Origin: Verrucomicrobiia bacterium
GTDB taxonomy: Bacteria; Verrucomicrobiota; Verrucomicrobiia; Opitutales; Cerasicoccaceae
Length of the DNA: 64,000 bases
NCBI GenBank assembly: GCA_030432235.1
Contig: JAUIHT010000012.1
Span: 1-64,000, forward strand
Direction of reading: 5' to 3'
Positions 43,030 through 51,301 of the stretch are shown here, piece after piece. Below the pieces are notes generated by a model, which saw only the letters and a list, made by a program, of their open reading frames with translations, did no database searches and was not told the origin of the DNA. Each line of letters begins with the position of its first letter. Position 1 is the stretch's first letter. The translations under genes were made by a program, and so were the position numbers.

Positions 43030-43941
43030 ATGTCAATTAACCAAAAGCCTGAAAAGGCAGAGGCGATAGAGGCACTAATTAAGCAAATATGTCAACTGTC
43101 CCTGCTGACTGGTGAATCTTCAGCTCCGGGCCTATTTTATAGTTATAGCCCCCTGTCCATTCCAGAGCATGGTGAGATGCGGTTTTCATTTATCGTCTCC
43201 TGGCTGTACCAATTGTACCGTGAGCATGGGGGCGAGGGTCTAAAATACTGTAATCTCAAACTGAAGTCATCTTATCCTATAGAGGTATCACATTATCAGC
43301 TTGTCGACGACTTCCGTACGCTTAAACAGCACTCGATTATTACTCATACAAAAAGAAGTCTCGAACGTGAAGCTAGGTGTAAAGCTTGGTTCGTTTCTGT
43401 ATGTGCTGTCACTTCGCAATCCTTTCCTGAATCGTTGGAAGACTGGAATATTTCGGCAAATGCATTACTTCAAGCGGGCATCAATTATCTTAGCAGGATT
43501 CGAGAAATACTAGAGACATTTAAATCTGACTCAACTGGATTTCTGGTGAAGGAATTTCACATGATTCGACAACGAAGTATTGATCATGGAGATTTTGATC
43601 GATGGGTGGCCGAAATCGCAGCTGATTTAGGTTTTTCAACTTTAGATGTCGTTAAATTTAGGAATACTCATCATCAAACCATCATCCAAGACTTGAGAGT
43701 TCAACGATGGGACATTGATATTACACAATTTGTACGTGATAGAATCGCTAGCAGGATGATAATTCAGTACCCTAAATATGCTATAACGGTCGACGAATTG
43801 AAAGCTCACGGCGTTAAGCCTGGCCGTATGTTAGGTCATGCTCTTGCCGTAGCGGAAGAAATCTTCCGTAAAAGCGAATTCACTATGAAAAAAAATGATA
43901 TCATTTCAGAGCTTCGCAAACGTTCTCTAATTCCCCAATGA
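43030..43941 (+). CDS. Unknown partner of the SIR2-like/NTPase gene (303 aa)
   Basis: It starts 6 bases after the stop of the NTPase gene and shares its low GC, so the pair forms one operon. The protein is helix-rich with no signal peptide. Its last 60 residues (AITVDELKAHGVKPGRMLGHALAV) look faintly like the RNA-binding C-terminus of CCA-adding enzymes, where a GxxPGxxLG-like turn precedes a helix. This is a weak resemblance and could be chance. It is most likely a regulatory, sensing or immunity partner. No catalytic motif is seen. Confidence 0.5.
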   Translation: MSINQKPEKAEAIEALIKQICQLSLLTGESSAPGLFYSYSPLSIPEHGEMRFSFIVSWLYQLYREHGGEGLKYCNLKLKSSYPIEVSHYQLVDDFRTLKQHSIITHTKRSLEREARCKAWFVSVCAVTSQSFPESLEDWNISANALLQAGINYLSRIREILETFKSDSTGFLVKEFHMIRQRSIDHGDFDRWVAEIAADLGFSTLDVVKFRNTHHQTIIQDLRVQRWDIDITQFVRDRIASRMIIQYPKYAITVDELKAHGVKPGRMLGHALAVAEEIFRKSEFTMKKNDIISELRKRSLIPQ

Positions 43942-44036
43942 ACATGCCGACCATTGAGTTCGAATAGGGGCAATCATAATCAGTTTCCTTATAATTAGAG
44001 TCGCCATTGATCGAGTATTCAAATGTTGTTATCTAC

Positions 44037-44279
44037 TTAGATATGCCTACTTGATACAACAATCTTTCGAGACGCCCCTTCCAAGGTGGCCTTGAGCACG
44101 CGGGCCACGAATTTCTCGTTCACGATTCGTTGCACGGCCTTTTCCTCAGCTTTGGCGACCTCAGCCTCAATCAACGGTTGGGCCGTCTCGACAATCGCCT
44201 TGAGCAGCATCGGTGGCAGTTTGTCCAAGTCATATCCTTTACCGATAGTTTTCAAGCGTTCCGTAATTCTTGTTTTCAT
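44037..44279 (-). CDS. Small basic/helical element protein
   Basis: From the Met at 44277-44279 (MKTRITERLKTIGKGYDLDKL) the protein has 80 residues, with PPMLLKAIVETAQPLIEAEVAKAEEKAVQRIV forming an amphipathic helix and a basic end. The open frame reaches 44354 but the added part does not look like protein. It resembles small hypothetical genes of conjugative elements. No function can be assigned. Confidence 0.4.
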   Translation of the reverse strand: MKTRITERLKTIGKGYDLDKLPPMLLKAIVETAQPLIEAEVAKAEEKAVQRIVNEKFVARVLKATLEGASRKIVVSSRHI

Positions 44280-44458
44280 GGCATCAAGGATACCGCACTG
44301 ATGCCGTAAAAATAGGGAAAATGCCAGAAGACGCAGTTCCTGATTATCTGGCATACTACGTCAACGGGTTTGTGGGCAAATTCTAGATGAATGTGTATCC
44401 ACTTGGCTTTGTCAGAATATATATTGCGACTGCGCAAAGTAGATGGCAAAAGATGCAT

Positions 44459-44484
44459 ACCGTTCACTGCGACAATTGAACGGT
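44459..44484. promoter_or_regulatory. 8-bp inverted repeat before the CoiA-like gene
   Basis: ACCGTTCA (44459-44466) and TGAACGGT (44477-44484) form perfect arms with a 10-base spacer, 32 bases upstream of the start. It may be an operator or a leader hairpin. Confidence 0.4.
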
Positions 44485-44516
44485 CAGTCACACACAATAT
44501 TCTAGGATGAACTTGA

Positions 44517-45290
44517 ATGCTAACCGCACTGAGCAGAAACCCGGAAAGAAAAGTCATCGCCCACTGTACGGAAAAGAGCGAGGGACCGTTTTTCTGTCCT
44601 GAATGCGGAGACGAGCTTCTGATCCGCAAGGGTAAGATTCGGGTACACCATTTTGCCCATATCCCACCGACAAATTGCATCTATGGGAGCGGAGAGAGTC
44701 AGGCACATTTAAAATGCAAGGTAGAGATATTCGACGCCTTAAAGAACGATTCCAGAATCGATAAACTAGAACTGGAGCGTCGTCTCGACGGCGTTCGTCC
44801 CGATATCAGCTTTCGGGTTGACGGGTGCCACTATGTAGCGATTGAAGTTCAAATTTCAGATCTGTCACTCGACGATATTGAAAGAAGAACTAAAAGATAC
44901 AAGGAACTGAAGGTGAACGTGTGTTGGATTCTTCAGATGAATGATGAAATCTGGGGAGAGCGGTTTGCCCCAAGAGTATGGGAGAAATGGGCTCACCTAC
45001 TCTATTTTGGGCGAGTCTACTATTGGACCGGTGGCACAAAGGTGATTCCAGCGCATTTTGATGAGCATATGCTCGAAGTGCCTCATACGAGTTGGCACGT
45101 CGAAGGTGGAGAAGAAAGAACCGCCGGTGGGTATTACCGGGTATCCAAGAAATACAAAGAGGCAAGAATCCACGACCCGATAGACTTAATCCAAGACTTC
45201 GACGCGGTACAACGGGATCGTTTTTCAACGTCCAAGTTGGATGTTCCAGCGGCTTGGGTATGGGCAGACCAACTTGAAAAATGGTGGTAG
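44517..45290 (+). CDS. CoiA-like competence/nuclease protein
   Basis: The 257-aa protein has a zinc-finger-like N-terminus (CPECGDELLIRKGKIRVHHFAH, Cys27, Cys30 and His44-48) and a nuclease region with PDISFRV and VAIEVQIS, giving Asp96, Glu110 and Gln112 of a PD-(D/E)XK-type site. This is the CoiA layout, a nuclease-related protein of DNA uptake and recombination. AGGA lies about 9 bases before the ATG. The C-terminal 100 residues are family-specific. In an integrative conjugative element it may act on single-stranded transfer DNA or in defence. It stands alone on the plus strand between minus-strand gene groups. Confidence 0.75.
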   Translation: MLTALSRNPERKVIAHCTEKSEGPFFCPECGDELLIRKGKIRVHHFAHIPPTNCIYGSGESQAHLKCKVEIFDALKNDSRIDKLELERRLDGVRPDISFRVDGCHYVAIEVQISDLSLDDIERRTKRYKELKVNVCWILQMNDEIWGERFAPRVWEKWAHLLYFGRVYYWTGGTKVIPAHFDEHMLEVPHTSWHVEGGEERTAGGYYRVSKKYKEARIHDPIDLIQDFDAVQRDRFSTSKLDVPAAWVWADQLEKWW

Positions 45291-45326
45291 TCATGCCTGG
45301 TGGCGATACCAGAGCCCACCGTATGC

Positions 45327-45539
45327 TTATTTCTTACCCCGCTTCTTCGCCTTGAACTGAACTGCCGGTCCGGCAGCCTCATATTCATCCGCAAGACGCT
45401 CCAGATGCGTGGCGATGAAGTTCGAGCGATTGCGATTTTCTACATCCGCCAGTTTATCAATTTTGCTCACCAGGTCCGCATCCAGACTGATGGATATCTG
45501 CGTTTTCCCTGCTACGCGTTGGGTCGATTTTTTAGCCAT
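45327..45539 (-). CDS. Ribbon-helix-helix DNA-binding protein
   Basis: The 70-aa protein has the RHH core TQISISLDADLVSKIDKLADVENRNRSNFIATHLERLADEY, in which a beta-strand is followed by two helices. Basic ends suggest DNA binding. It is the last of the small minus-strand genes behind the trb operon. It probably represses transfer genes or takes part in partition or relaxosome assembly. Confidence 0.8.
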   Translation of the reverse strand: MAKKSTQRVAGKTQISISLDADLVSKIDKLADVENRNRSNFIATHLERLADEYEAAGPAVQFKAKKRGKK

Positions 45540-45630
45540 AGTTGAATTTATTGATAACTCTTTATTACTTAGTGCGTATCGTCGTCATTGTCACGAACGA
45601 ACAACCCCCCCTAAGGGGGCAATATGCCCC

Positions 45631-45918
45631 TTAAGTTACCTCACTGGATTCCATGTCGAGGTAGGTCTGGACGAGGTGCTCGTCCTGCTCGGGTGGTTGT
45701 TTGCCGGAGAGCAGGAGCACCTGGCGCTCCAGGCCCGCAACGACCTCATGGGCTTCGATACCGGAGAGGAAGAAAACGATCAGGTCCTCTGGGCTGGGGG
45801 CGGCGTTGTCATAGCGGCGCGTCAGGAATTCATTGGCGCGCCGGAAGGTGCCCATGATATCGGGCGGAATTCTGACGGATTGCGAATTGTCGGCTGAAAC
45901 TTCGGATGTGGTTTCCAT
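45631..45918 (-). CDS. Hypothetical ICE protein (95 aa)
   Basis: Starting at METTSEVSADNSQSVRIPP, with the ATG at 45916-45918, it has an RHH-like beginning (SVRIPPDIMGTFRRANEFLTRRYDN), then a helix (PEDLIVFFLSGIEAHEVVAGLE) and a polar tail. The open frame further upstream is unlikely to be coding because it overlaps the next gene. It may be a second DNA-binding accessory of the transfer region. I recognise no family. Confidence 0.55.
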   Translation of the reverse strand: METTSEVSADNSQSVRIPPDIMGTFRRANEFLTRRYDNAAPSPEDLIVFFLSGIEAHEVVAGLERQVLLLSGKQPPEQDEHLVQTYLDMESSEVT

Positions 45919-45967
45919 ACTTTTTAAAATGGTTTGAGTTAATGTGCTGATAAACAGACTGGGTGCG

Positions 45968-46339
45968 TCAGTTGATCTTGAGGGCGGACTTGGTGGCTTC
46001 CTTGCGTCCGAGACGAATTCGGGCCTGCTCCTTCTGCTCATCGGGGACGCGGGATATGCGCTTTTCAATGTCCTCGGCGATGCCGGGATTTTCCTTGAGG
46101 AATTTGCCCACCGCTTCGTTTTCCTGAAGCCGCTGCTTCTGGCTGGAGTCGTATTTGAGGGCGTCCCGCAGGACGGCGCGGCGAATCAACTGGTCCTTGG
46201 ATTCAGTCTTCAGGTAGGCCACCCGGTCGGGATGCTCTTTGAGGTAGCGATCTATCATCGCATCGATTTCGGGGTTACGCTTGGGTCCCGGCGACTTCTT
46301 GGCCGCGAGCTTCTTTTCGACGTTTTCTTTTAATGACAT
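45968..46339 (-). CDS. Hypothetical charged helical protein (123 aa)
   Basis: MSLKENVEKKLAAKKSPGPK is followed by a long stretch of alternating charged helices (IDAMIDRYLKEHPDRVAYLK, RVPDEQKEQARIRLGRKEA), without hydrophobic segments. It is probably cytoplasmic and nucleic-acid- or protein-binding. It lies between the trb operon and the small RHH genes on the same strand. No family is recognised. Confidence 0.55.
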   Translation of the reverse strand: MSLKENVEKKLAAKKSPGPKRNPEIDAMIDRYLKEHPDRVAYLKTESKDQLIRRAVLRDALKYDSSQKQRLQENEAVGKFLKENPGIAEDIEKRISRVPDEQKEQARIRLGRKEATKSALKIN

Positions 46340-46459
46340 AGGATTGTTCCTGGATAAACCCCGCGCGTTCTTTTCCTGCCCGCGAGGCCGCTACTGACTC
46401 AGCTGATGACAGGTCTGGCCGGATGCCAAAAGGGTTGGATATGCGTGTGCATGAAAAAA

Positions 46460-46999
46460 TTAGTCCTGTTCGAGTTCGGAAAGGCGACGCGAGAGATCGG
46501 CAATGGCCTGGTCACGTTTTTCAAGCTGGGCCTGCAAGACATCGTTCTGCTCGATCAGGGCGGCAATGAGAGTGTTGGCCTGGGCAATCTTGCTTTCCAA
46601 TTCACCGGAGAGCTGTCCGACCTGCTTGGCCGGATCGGCCACGGCCACAACCGGCCCCAAGGGCACCGCCGTGGGCGCGCTGGGAGTCAGGTTCCAGCGG
46701 GCGGGCTGTTCGATGCGCGCGATGCGGTGGGCGTCGTGACGCACGCCGGAGTCCTGTGGGTCCACATAAGGCCCCAGATAGTAGGCGTGAATCGACTCTG
46801 CGGTACGCACCTTGGCCATGTTGTTGGGATCGAGTTCGGTGCCGGATACCTGCACCGGCATGGATGGCGGTGGCGGCTCTTCCATGGACTGGGTGCTTTC
46901 GCAACCAGTCATCCATAACAGGACGACTACCGCTCCAGCCCAGCGAATGAGCCATGGATAAAGTTGTCTATTGGTTGAGGGTTTGATTCCAGATGTCAT
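46460..46999 (-). CDS. Lipoprotein downstream of TrbI (179 aa)
   Basis: Start at MTSGIKPSTNRQL (ATG at 46997-46999). The longer open frame overlaps trbI by 300 bases and has a non-protein composition. The lipobox is VLLWMTGC. A proline-rich stretch follows, then a C-terminal coiled coil (KQVGQLSGELESKIAQANTL, ALIEQNDVLQAQLEKRDQAI). It overlaps the trbI stop by 32 bases. It is last in the secretion operon and probably an outer-membrane or periplasmic accessory of the transfer apparatus. Confidence 0.65.
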   Translation of the reverse strand: MTSGIKPSTNRQLYPWLIRWAGAVVVLLWMTGCESTQSMEEPPPPSMPVQVSGTELDPNNMAKVRTAESIHAYYLGPYVDPQDSGVRHDAHRIARIEQPARWNLTPSAPTAVPLGPVVAVADPAKQVGQLSGELESKIAQANTLIAALIEQNDVLQAQLEKRDQAIADLSRRLSELEQD

Positions 47000-48029
47000 G
47001 ATTGCTGATGTTTCCGCGTGAACCTTCCGCCGCGTCGATGGTTTGGGTGACGTAGACGTAGAATTGCTTGCCCGCCGGGACCCGGATGTAAAAGCCGTCG
47101 CGTTCAATGGCGGCCTGAATCTGTTCGGCGTATTTTTCCAGCACCGCCGTGGTCCCGTCCAAGGCGGCGTTGCCCGCCGTCGCCTCGGCGATCTGGACGG
47201 TGGATCCGGTGTCGGTGACAAAGTTATCGTACTGCTTGAAGCCCTGCGTGGCGGCAGCCAGGAAAGTAGCGGCAAAGAGTTTTATCTCGTTCCAGTCGTC
47301 GGTCTTGATGAGGTAGCCCTTGAGACCCGCCGAGCCGTCCCGCAGGCCCCACTGGCCCGTGTTAAAGTCGTATTCGCGATCCAGCGCGATGCCCTGAAGA
47401 GTCAGTTCGGTTCCATTCAGTTCGCCCTTGGTGCGCCAAACGAAATTCCAGGTTCCGGTGGCCGCGATACGGTCTCGGGCGTGTCCTTCGCTGGCGCGGC
47501 CATGGACTTCGGCTCCGGCGGGAATGATGACTTTTCCGGCATGGTCCACGTCGTCGGTCACAAGCCCAATGACCGGCGTGTCGATGGAACTGCTTTCCAG
47601 AGTGATAATAAGCTCGCAGGGAATCAGCCTTCCATACGGCGCGTACTGCGCTGATAGTTCGGTCTGCTGCGGCGTGGTTCCCGTGAACAGATTGAGGGGA
47701 AGCTCGGGCGCGGCCTTCACATGTTCTTCTTTCTGCCGGGCCTGAATGGGGCGTGAAAATGGCGGCTCCTGCACCGACTGCGCTGGCGCTTCGGCCTGCT
47801 CGGGTGTTTCCACGGCGACAATGGCCGATGGCATTTTGAAGCGTGGGATGTCGCGCTTGTACACGTCCGGCTTGTAATCGTAGGCCTCGCCCGGTTCGGT
47901 AAAATCATCCGGCCCTTCATCCAAGGCGTTGAGGACGACGACCACCCCAATGAAGAGAATCATCATCAGGATGACGGCGGCGTTACCCAGAGGCGATTTG
48001 AGAAAGTTCAGCATGGGATTAGCGGTCAA
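46968..48029 (-). CDS. trbI: TrbI/VirB10-family protein
   Basis: The 353-aa protein has an N-terminal membrane helix (AAVILMMILFIGVVVVLNAL), a proline-rich linker, and the VirB10-like beta-barrel region (GRLIPCELIITLESSSIDTPV, GKVIIPAGAEVHGRA), ending with FYVYVTQTI. It should span inner and outer membranes in the T4SS core. The open frame begins at a TTG (48029), which overlaps the previous stop. An ATG at 48012-48014 (MLNFLKSPL) is also possible. It follows trbG, as in RP4/Tn4371-type operons. Confidence 0.85.
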   Translation of the reverse strand: MTANPMLNFLKSPLGNAAVILMMILFIGVVVVLNALDEGPDDFTEPGEAYDYKPDVYKRDIPRFKMPSAIVAVETPEQAEAPAQSVQEPPFSRPIQARQKEEHVKAAPELPLNLFTGTTPQQTELSAQYAPYGRLIPCELIITLESSSIDTPVIGLVTDDVDHAGKVIIPAGAEVHGRASEGHARDRIAATGTWNFVWRTKGELNGTELTLQGIALDREYDFNTGQWGLRDGSAGLKGYLIKTDDWNEIKLFAATFLAAATQGFKQYDNFVTDTGSTVQIAEATAGNAALDGTTAVLEKYAEQIQAAIERDGFYIRVPAGKQFYVYVTQTIDAAEGSRGNISNHDIWNQTLNQ

Positions 48030-48916
48030 GGAATGAGCAACCGGGCCGGGTCCTCGACCCGGGAGACAACGATTTGAAAGGCGTTGTGAACGCTGAGGTA
48101 AGCAGGCTCGCCGTTGGGCTGGCCGGTAATGGCGATATAGGCCACGCTGTCGGCCTGCGCCGGAATGATGCCGGAAGCGTCCGCGATGGACGGGTAATAC
48201 AGGTTCTGGCCCACGCGCACGGCCAGCATCTGCGGCTGATAGAAGATGTCCTCCTCGGAGTCGTTCTGGAAGGACACGCGGAAGACCAATGTGTCGTAAT
48301 GCGCGAAGCGAAAAACTTCGTCGATGGTCGCGCTGAAGTCTCTGTACTCGGTGGTCAGCCCTTCGGGCGCGAAGAATTCGACTTCCTCTTCCAGCATGCC
48401 GGGATAAGCCCGTTGAATCAGCGGGTAACTCTTGGCCCGGTCCAGCAAATCGACCAATACGGTGGGCGATGTTCGCCTTGGCGCTTCGCCGTTTACACCA
48501 AGCCCTGAGGCTGCCATGGGATCATCGCTCTGCACCAACCTCACGGTGCGGTAAGGAATTGAATCCTCATGGTTATAAAAATTGAAAGCGTAAGTCTGGT
48601 CCTGATAAACCACATTGAGCGCTCCACGTGCCTCAGGCTGCATGGCGCGCACGGAAAAGAAATACCTTCCCGCCACATAGCTTAAAAGCACGGGCGGTTT
48701 GTCTTTGGCGTTGGCGCCGATATTCGCCCCGTCGATGGAAGTCAGCGCCCCCGGAAAGGTGATGGTGGTCGGCGTGTTGCCAATGGGGATGTTGTAGACC
48801 GTCCGAGGGTTCAAGGCGTACTGCTTAATGACCTCGCGGTTGTTGCGATCCACCTCGGCCTGCATCAGCAGGGGCAGACACAGTCCGATGACGATAAAAA
48901 TGCGATTCGCGTTCAT
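48026..48916 (-). CDS. trbG: TrbG/VirB9-family protein
   Basis: The 296-aa protein has a signal peptide (IFIVIGLCLPLLMQA) and the start of a VirB9-like domain (VYNIPIGNTPTTITFPGALTSI). A C-terminal beta region follows (DTLVFRVSFQNDSEEDIFYQP). It should form the periplasmic/outer-membrane ring of the T4SS with TrbI. It is located between trbF and trbI with five bases or overlap spacing. The sequence is divergent, and identification rests on position plus these blocks. Confidence 0.75.
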   Translation of the reverse strand: MNANRIFIVIGLCLPLLMQAEVDRNNREVIKQYALNPRTVYNIPIGNTPTTITFPGALTSIDGANIGANAKDKPPVLLSYVAGRYFFSVRAMQPEARGALNVVYQDQTYAFNFYNHEDSIPYRTVRLVQSDDPMAASGLGVNGEAPRRTSPTVLVDLLDRAKSYPLIQRAYPGMLEEEVEFFAPEGLTTEYRDFSATIDEVFRFAHYDTLVFRVSFQNDSEEDIFYQPQMLAVRVGQNLYYPSIADASGIIPAQADSVAYIAITGQPNGEPAYLSVHNAFQIVVSRVEDPARLLIP

Positions 48917-48921
48917 GGGAA

Positions 48922-49608
48922 TTACAGAAGGATTTTTTCTTCGAAGGAGCCCACCGCCAGGGGGAAGCGTTTGTTCTCCAGCATATTGGGATTACGGTAC
49001 ATCACTAGGGTCAGGGTGAACTGCGGGTCTTCGACAAAGGTCTTCCCCTCGAAGCTGCCAGTGCGAATGAGCTGCCCCTTGACCTGGGCGAAAACCTGTT
49101 CGCCGCGCGTTTGCAGGATTTTGATTTCAAAGACCTCCACTTTCTGGTGGATGGACTTCTCCCGCATCTCCTTTTCGGCCTCGGCGTGTAGATGACGGGC
49201 CTCCTTCAGGGCATCACCAAGAAACAGCTTATCGAGGAGTTCCGGCATATCGAAGCCGTTCGGATTCTGGGAAAAGAGCGCGTAGGTCGCCCAGAGCGCG
49301 AGTTCCTCGTGCAAATGCGTCGCCTCCGTGAAATCGAGCGTGGGTGCGATGGAATACGTCCCTGCCCCATCCATGATGACGACGCGCTCCTTGGTGCGGT
49401 AGGCATTGATGATGAAGAAGGGCTGAATTACCACCCACCCCAATAGAGTGAGCGCAACGAGGAACCACAGCCGCGCCGCCCAGGCATTGTCCGTGAACAG
49501 TTTTAACGGATGGAAAGCGTTGCGGGCCGCGCGCGTCTTGCCGTGCTCCCGTGCTTTGACAGGATCGGGCCTCGACGTGTCCAAAGTCTCGGTTTCGGAT
49601 GCGTTCAT
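48922..49608 (-). CDS. trbF: TrbF/VirB8-family protein
   Basis: The 228-aa protein has a single N-terminal membrane helix (LWFLVALTLLGWVVIQPFFIIN) and a periplasmic alpha/beta domain with KVEVFEIKILQTRGEQVFAQVKG typical of the VirB8/TrbF nuclear-transport-factor-like fold. It is an inner-membrane T4SS core component. It overlaps trbL by four bases (ATGA at 49605-49608) and precedes trbG. Confidence 0.8.
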   Translation of the reverse strand: MNASETETLDTSRPDPVKAREHGKTRAARNAFHPLKLFTDNAWAARLWFLVALTLLGWVVIQPFFIINAYRTKERVVIMDGAGTYSIAPTLDFTEATHLHEELALWATYALFSQNPNGFDMPELLDKLFLGDALKEARHLHAEAEKEMREKSIHQKVEVFEIKILQTRGEQVFAQVKGQLIRTGSFEGKTFVEDPQFTLTLVMYRNPNMLENKRFPLAVGSFEEKILL

Positions 49609-50813
49609 ATCGTGATAATGGGCTTAGGGGTGGTCGCGAGCGCGAGCAGCGTAGCCGCGCGTTGACTGCCGAAAGGATCGTGAGGCGAAACGGGCAGGAG
49701 CGGACTCGTCGGCTCCGGCGGCGCGGGCAAGGCGGCAGGCTCGTCGCTGGTCAGCATCAATGGCGCACTTTTACTCGTAGGCGCTCCTCTGCTTGCGACC
49801 ACTGGCGTGAGGGACGCGCTGGCGCTGCCATAAGTCGCGGCGGGTTCCTGCATCTGGTAACCGCCTCCACCCGAGGGTTCAGGCCCCGGTGGCGGCGTAG
49901 GCGTAGGCGGTGTGCTCGGTGGCGATGGAGGCGGTTTCGAACCGCCCCGCATGCCGCCGCCCAAATGGGTCGCCATGTGCGCGGTGAAGGCGACCGCCCC
50001 GGTAACCGCGCCCGTCAGGCCCTGGAGGGCCGCGCCGCTGGTGAAAAGGATGAACATGATGGTGGGCGTCGCCAGTGTACCCACAACCAGAATCAGCGAG
50101 GCCATCAGCCCCATGATGAGCGAACCAAAGCTCATCATGTAGAGGGTCGAGCCGGTATCGTTGCCGGTGAAGGTCGATGCTGTGGCGAAGTCGTTAATAA
50201 AGCCCATCGCGGCTAAGTTCGTAATGGAGAATCCAATGGGCCAGGCCATGACCGCCATCAGGTTAGCAATCAACTTCACGCCGATGTTAGCCAGAGAAGG
50301 AAAGATGAACAGCGAGAGTCCGATGGGCAGGAAAAGGAAGCCCAGCCATTTGAGGACGTACTGGAGGATGTAGAACGGCACCTGAAAAAGCGCGGCTAGC
50401 GTGATGCCGATTTTGGAAATCCCATAGACGACGCTCAGGTAAACCGAGTTGACGATCCGTTCGACGCCCCAGCCTTCGGCCTCCGGGTCTTCATCGATGG
50501 TGGCGATCAAGGCCTCGGTGACGGCGAAAGGTTCGCTGCCAAAGTCCGCGTTGATGACTTCGGCGGCTTCGTTGAATCCGGCGTCGATGCCATCGAACCA
50601 GAAACGGTCGGTCGCGATGAGTGAGACCAGAAAGAAGCCAATAAAGACCGCCTTCATCATGGCGATCATGTCGCCTCCGGTATCGGAGACACGCATGATG
50701 CGCAGAATCAATCCACTCACCAAAATGAAGTAAGCGACAAACATGAGCGCACTTTGAAGTTCGAGAATCGAGTTCTCCAAACCTCGGAGTGAAATAGGAC
50801 CGATCAGATTCAT
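49605..50813 (-). CDS. trbL: TrbL/VirB6-family membrane protein
   Basis: The 402-aa protein has at least six hydrophobic helices (ALMFVAYFILVSGLILRIM, AVFIGFFLVSLI, LPIGLSLFIFPSLANIGV, LIMGLMASLILVVGTLA). A Pro/Ser/Gly-rich cytoplasmic tail without membrane segments ends the protein, a feature of TrbL. It is an inner-membrane T4SS channel protein. It lies between the lipoprotein at 50834 and trbF, in the RP4/Tn4371 order. The proline-rich tail is unusually long but typical for the family. Confidence 0.85.
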   Translation of the reverse strand: MNLIGPISLRGLENSILELQSALMFVAYFILVSGLILRIMRVSDTGGDMIAMMKAVFIGFFLVSLIATDRFWFDGIDAGFNEAAEVINADFGSEPFAVTEALIATIDEDPEAEGWGVERIVNSVYLSVVYGISKIGITLAALFQVPFYILQYVLKWLGFLFLPIGLSLFIFPSLANIGVKLIANLMAVMAWPIGFSITNLAAMGFINDFATASTFTGNDTGSTLYMMSFGSLIMGLMASLILVVGTLATPTIMFILFTSGAALQGLTGAVTGAVAFTAHMATHLGGGMRGGSKPPPSPPSTPPTPTPPPGPEPSGGGGYQMQEPAATYGSASASLTPVVASRGAPTSKSAPLMLTSDEPAALPAPPEPTSPLLPVSPHDPFGSQRAATLLALATTPKPIITI

Positions 50814-50833
50814 GAATATGCTTCTCCCTTTAG

Positions 50834-51289
50834 CTATTGCTCGGATGACTGGGACTCTCGTAGTCCCTTGAGGTAATCGCTGGTCGCTTGACCGGCTTTG
50901 ACCTCCTCATCGGACTCCACGACAAAGCGTACCCCATGGTGCTGCTTCATTTGCGTGATGATGTACTGCTTGCGCTGCGCTTGCAGGGCGCGGATGCGTT
51001 CGCCGCTGGTGCTTTGCAATTCGCCGAAGGCCTCAAGCTCTTCAGGCGTCATGCTCTCACGCCCATTGAGGTAACGGGCTCGCTCCTGCATGTAGGCGGC
51101 GGAGATAGCTTCGATTTCCTCAATGTAGGGGTCTTCGATGACCACGTCATCTCCGTCCTCGACCACGATGCGGATGGCGTGAGTTGGTTGATCATCTGCC
51201 TCAACGATAACGGTGGCCTCCTCGGTGTGGTCTGAACAGCCGCAAAGGGCCAGTCCAGTTAGGAGCAAAATTAATTCAATACGTTTCAT
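50834..51289 (-). CDS. Lipoprotein in trbK position (151 aa)
   Basis: MKRIELILLLTGLALCGC has a lipobox LALC/GC. An acidic body and a helix (IEEIEAISAAYMQERARYL) follow, then a basic charged tail. RP4 trbK, the entry-exclusion lipoprotein, lies in the same place between trbJ and trbL, but this protein is longer (151 aa against 69 aa). Entry exclusion is a positional guess. Confidence 0.6.
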   Translation of the reverse strand: MKRIELILLLTGLALCGCSDHTEEATVIVEADDQPTHAIRIVVEDGDDVVIEDPYIEEIEAISAAYMQERARYLNGRESMTPEELEAFGELQSTSGERIRALQAQRKQYIITQMKQHHGVRFVVESDEEVKAGQATSDYLKGLRESQSSEQ

Positions 51290-51301
51290 GGCGATCTGCT
51301 T

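Noticed and set aside
47000-47275. Upstream extension of the lipoprotein after trbI
   Set aside because: It overlaps trbI widely and has a Pro/Arg/Ser-biased out-of-frame composition. The signal peptide begins at 46999.
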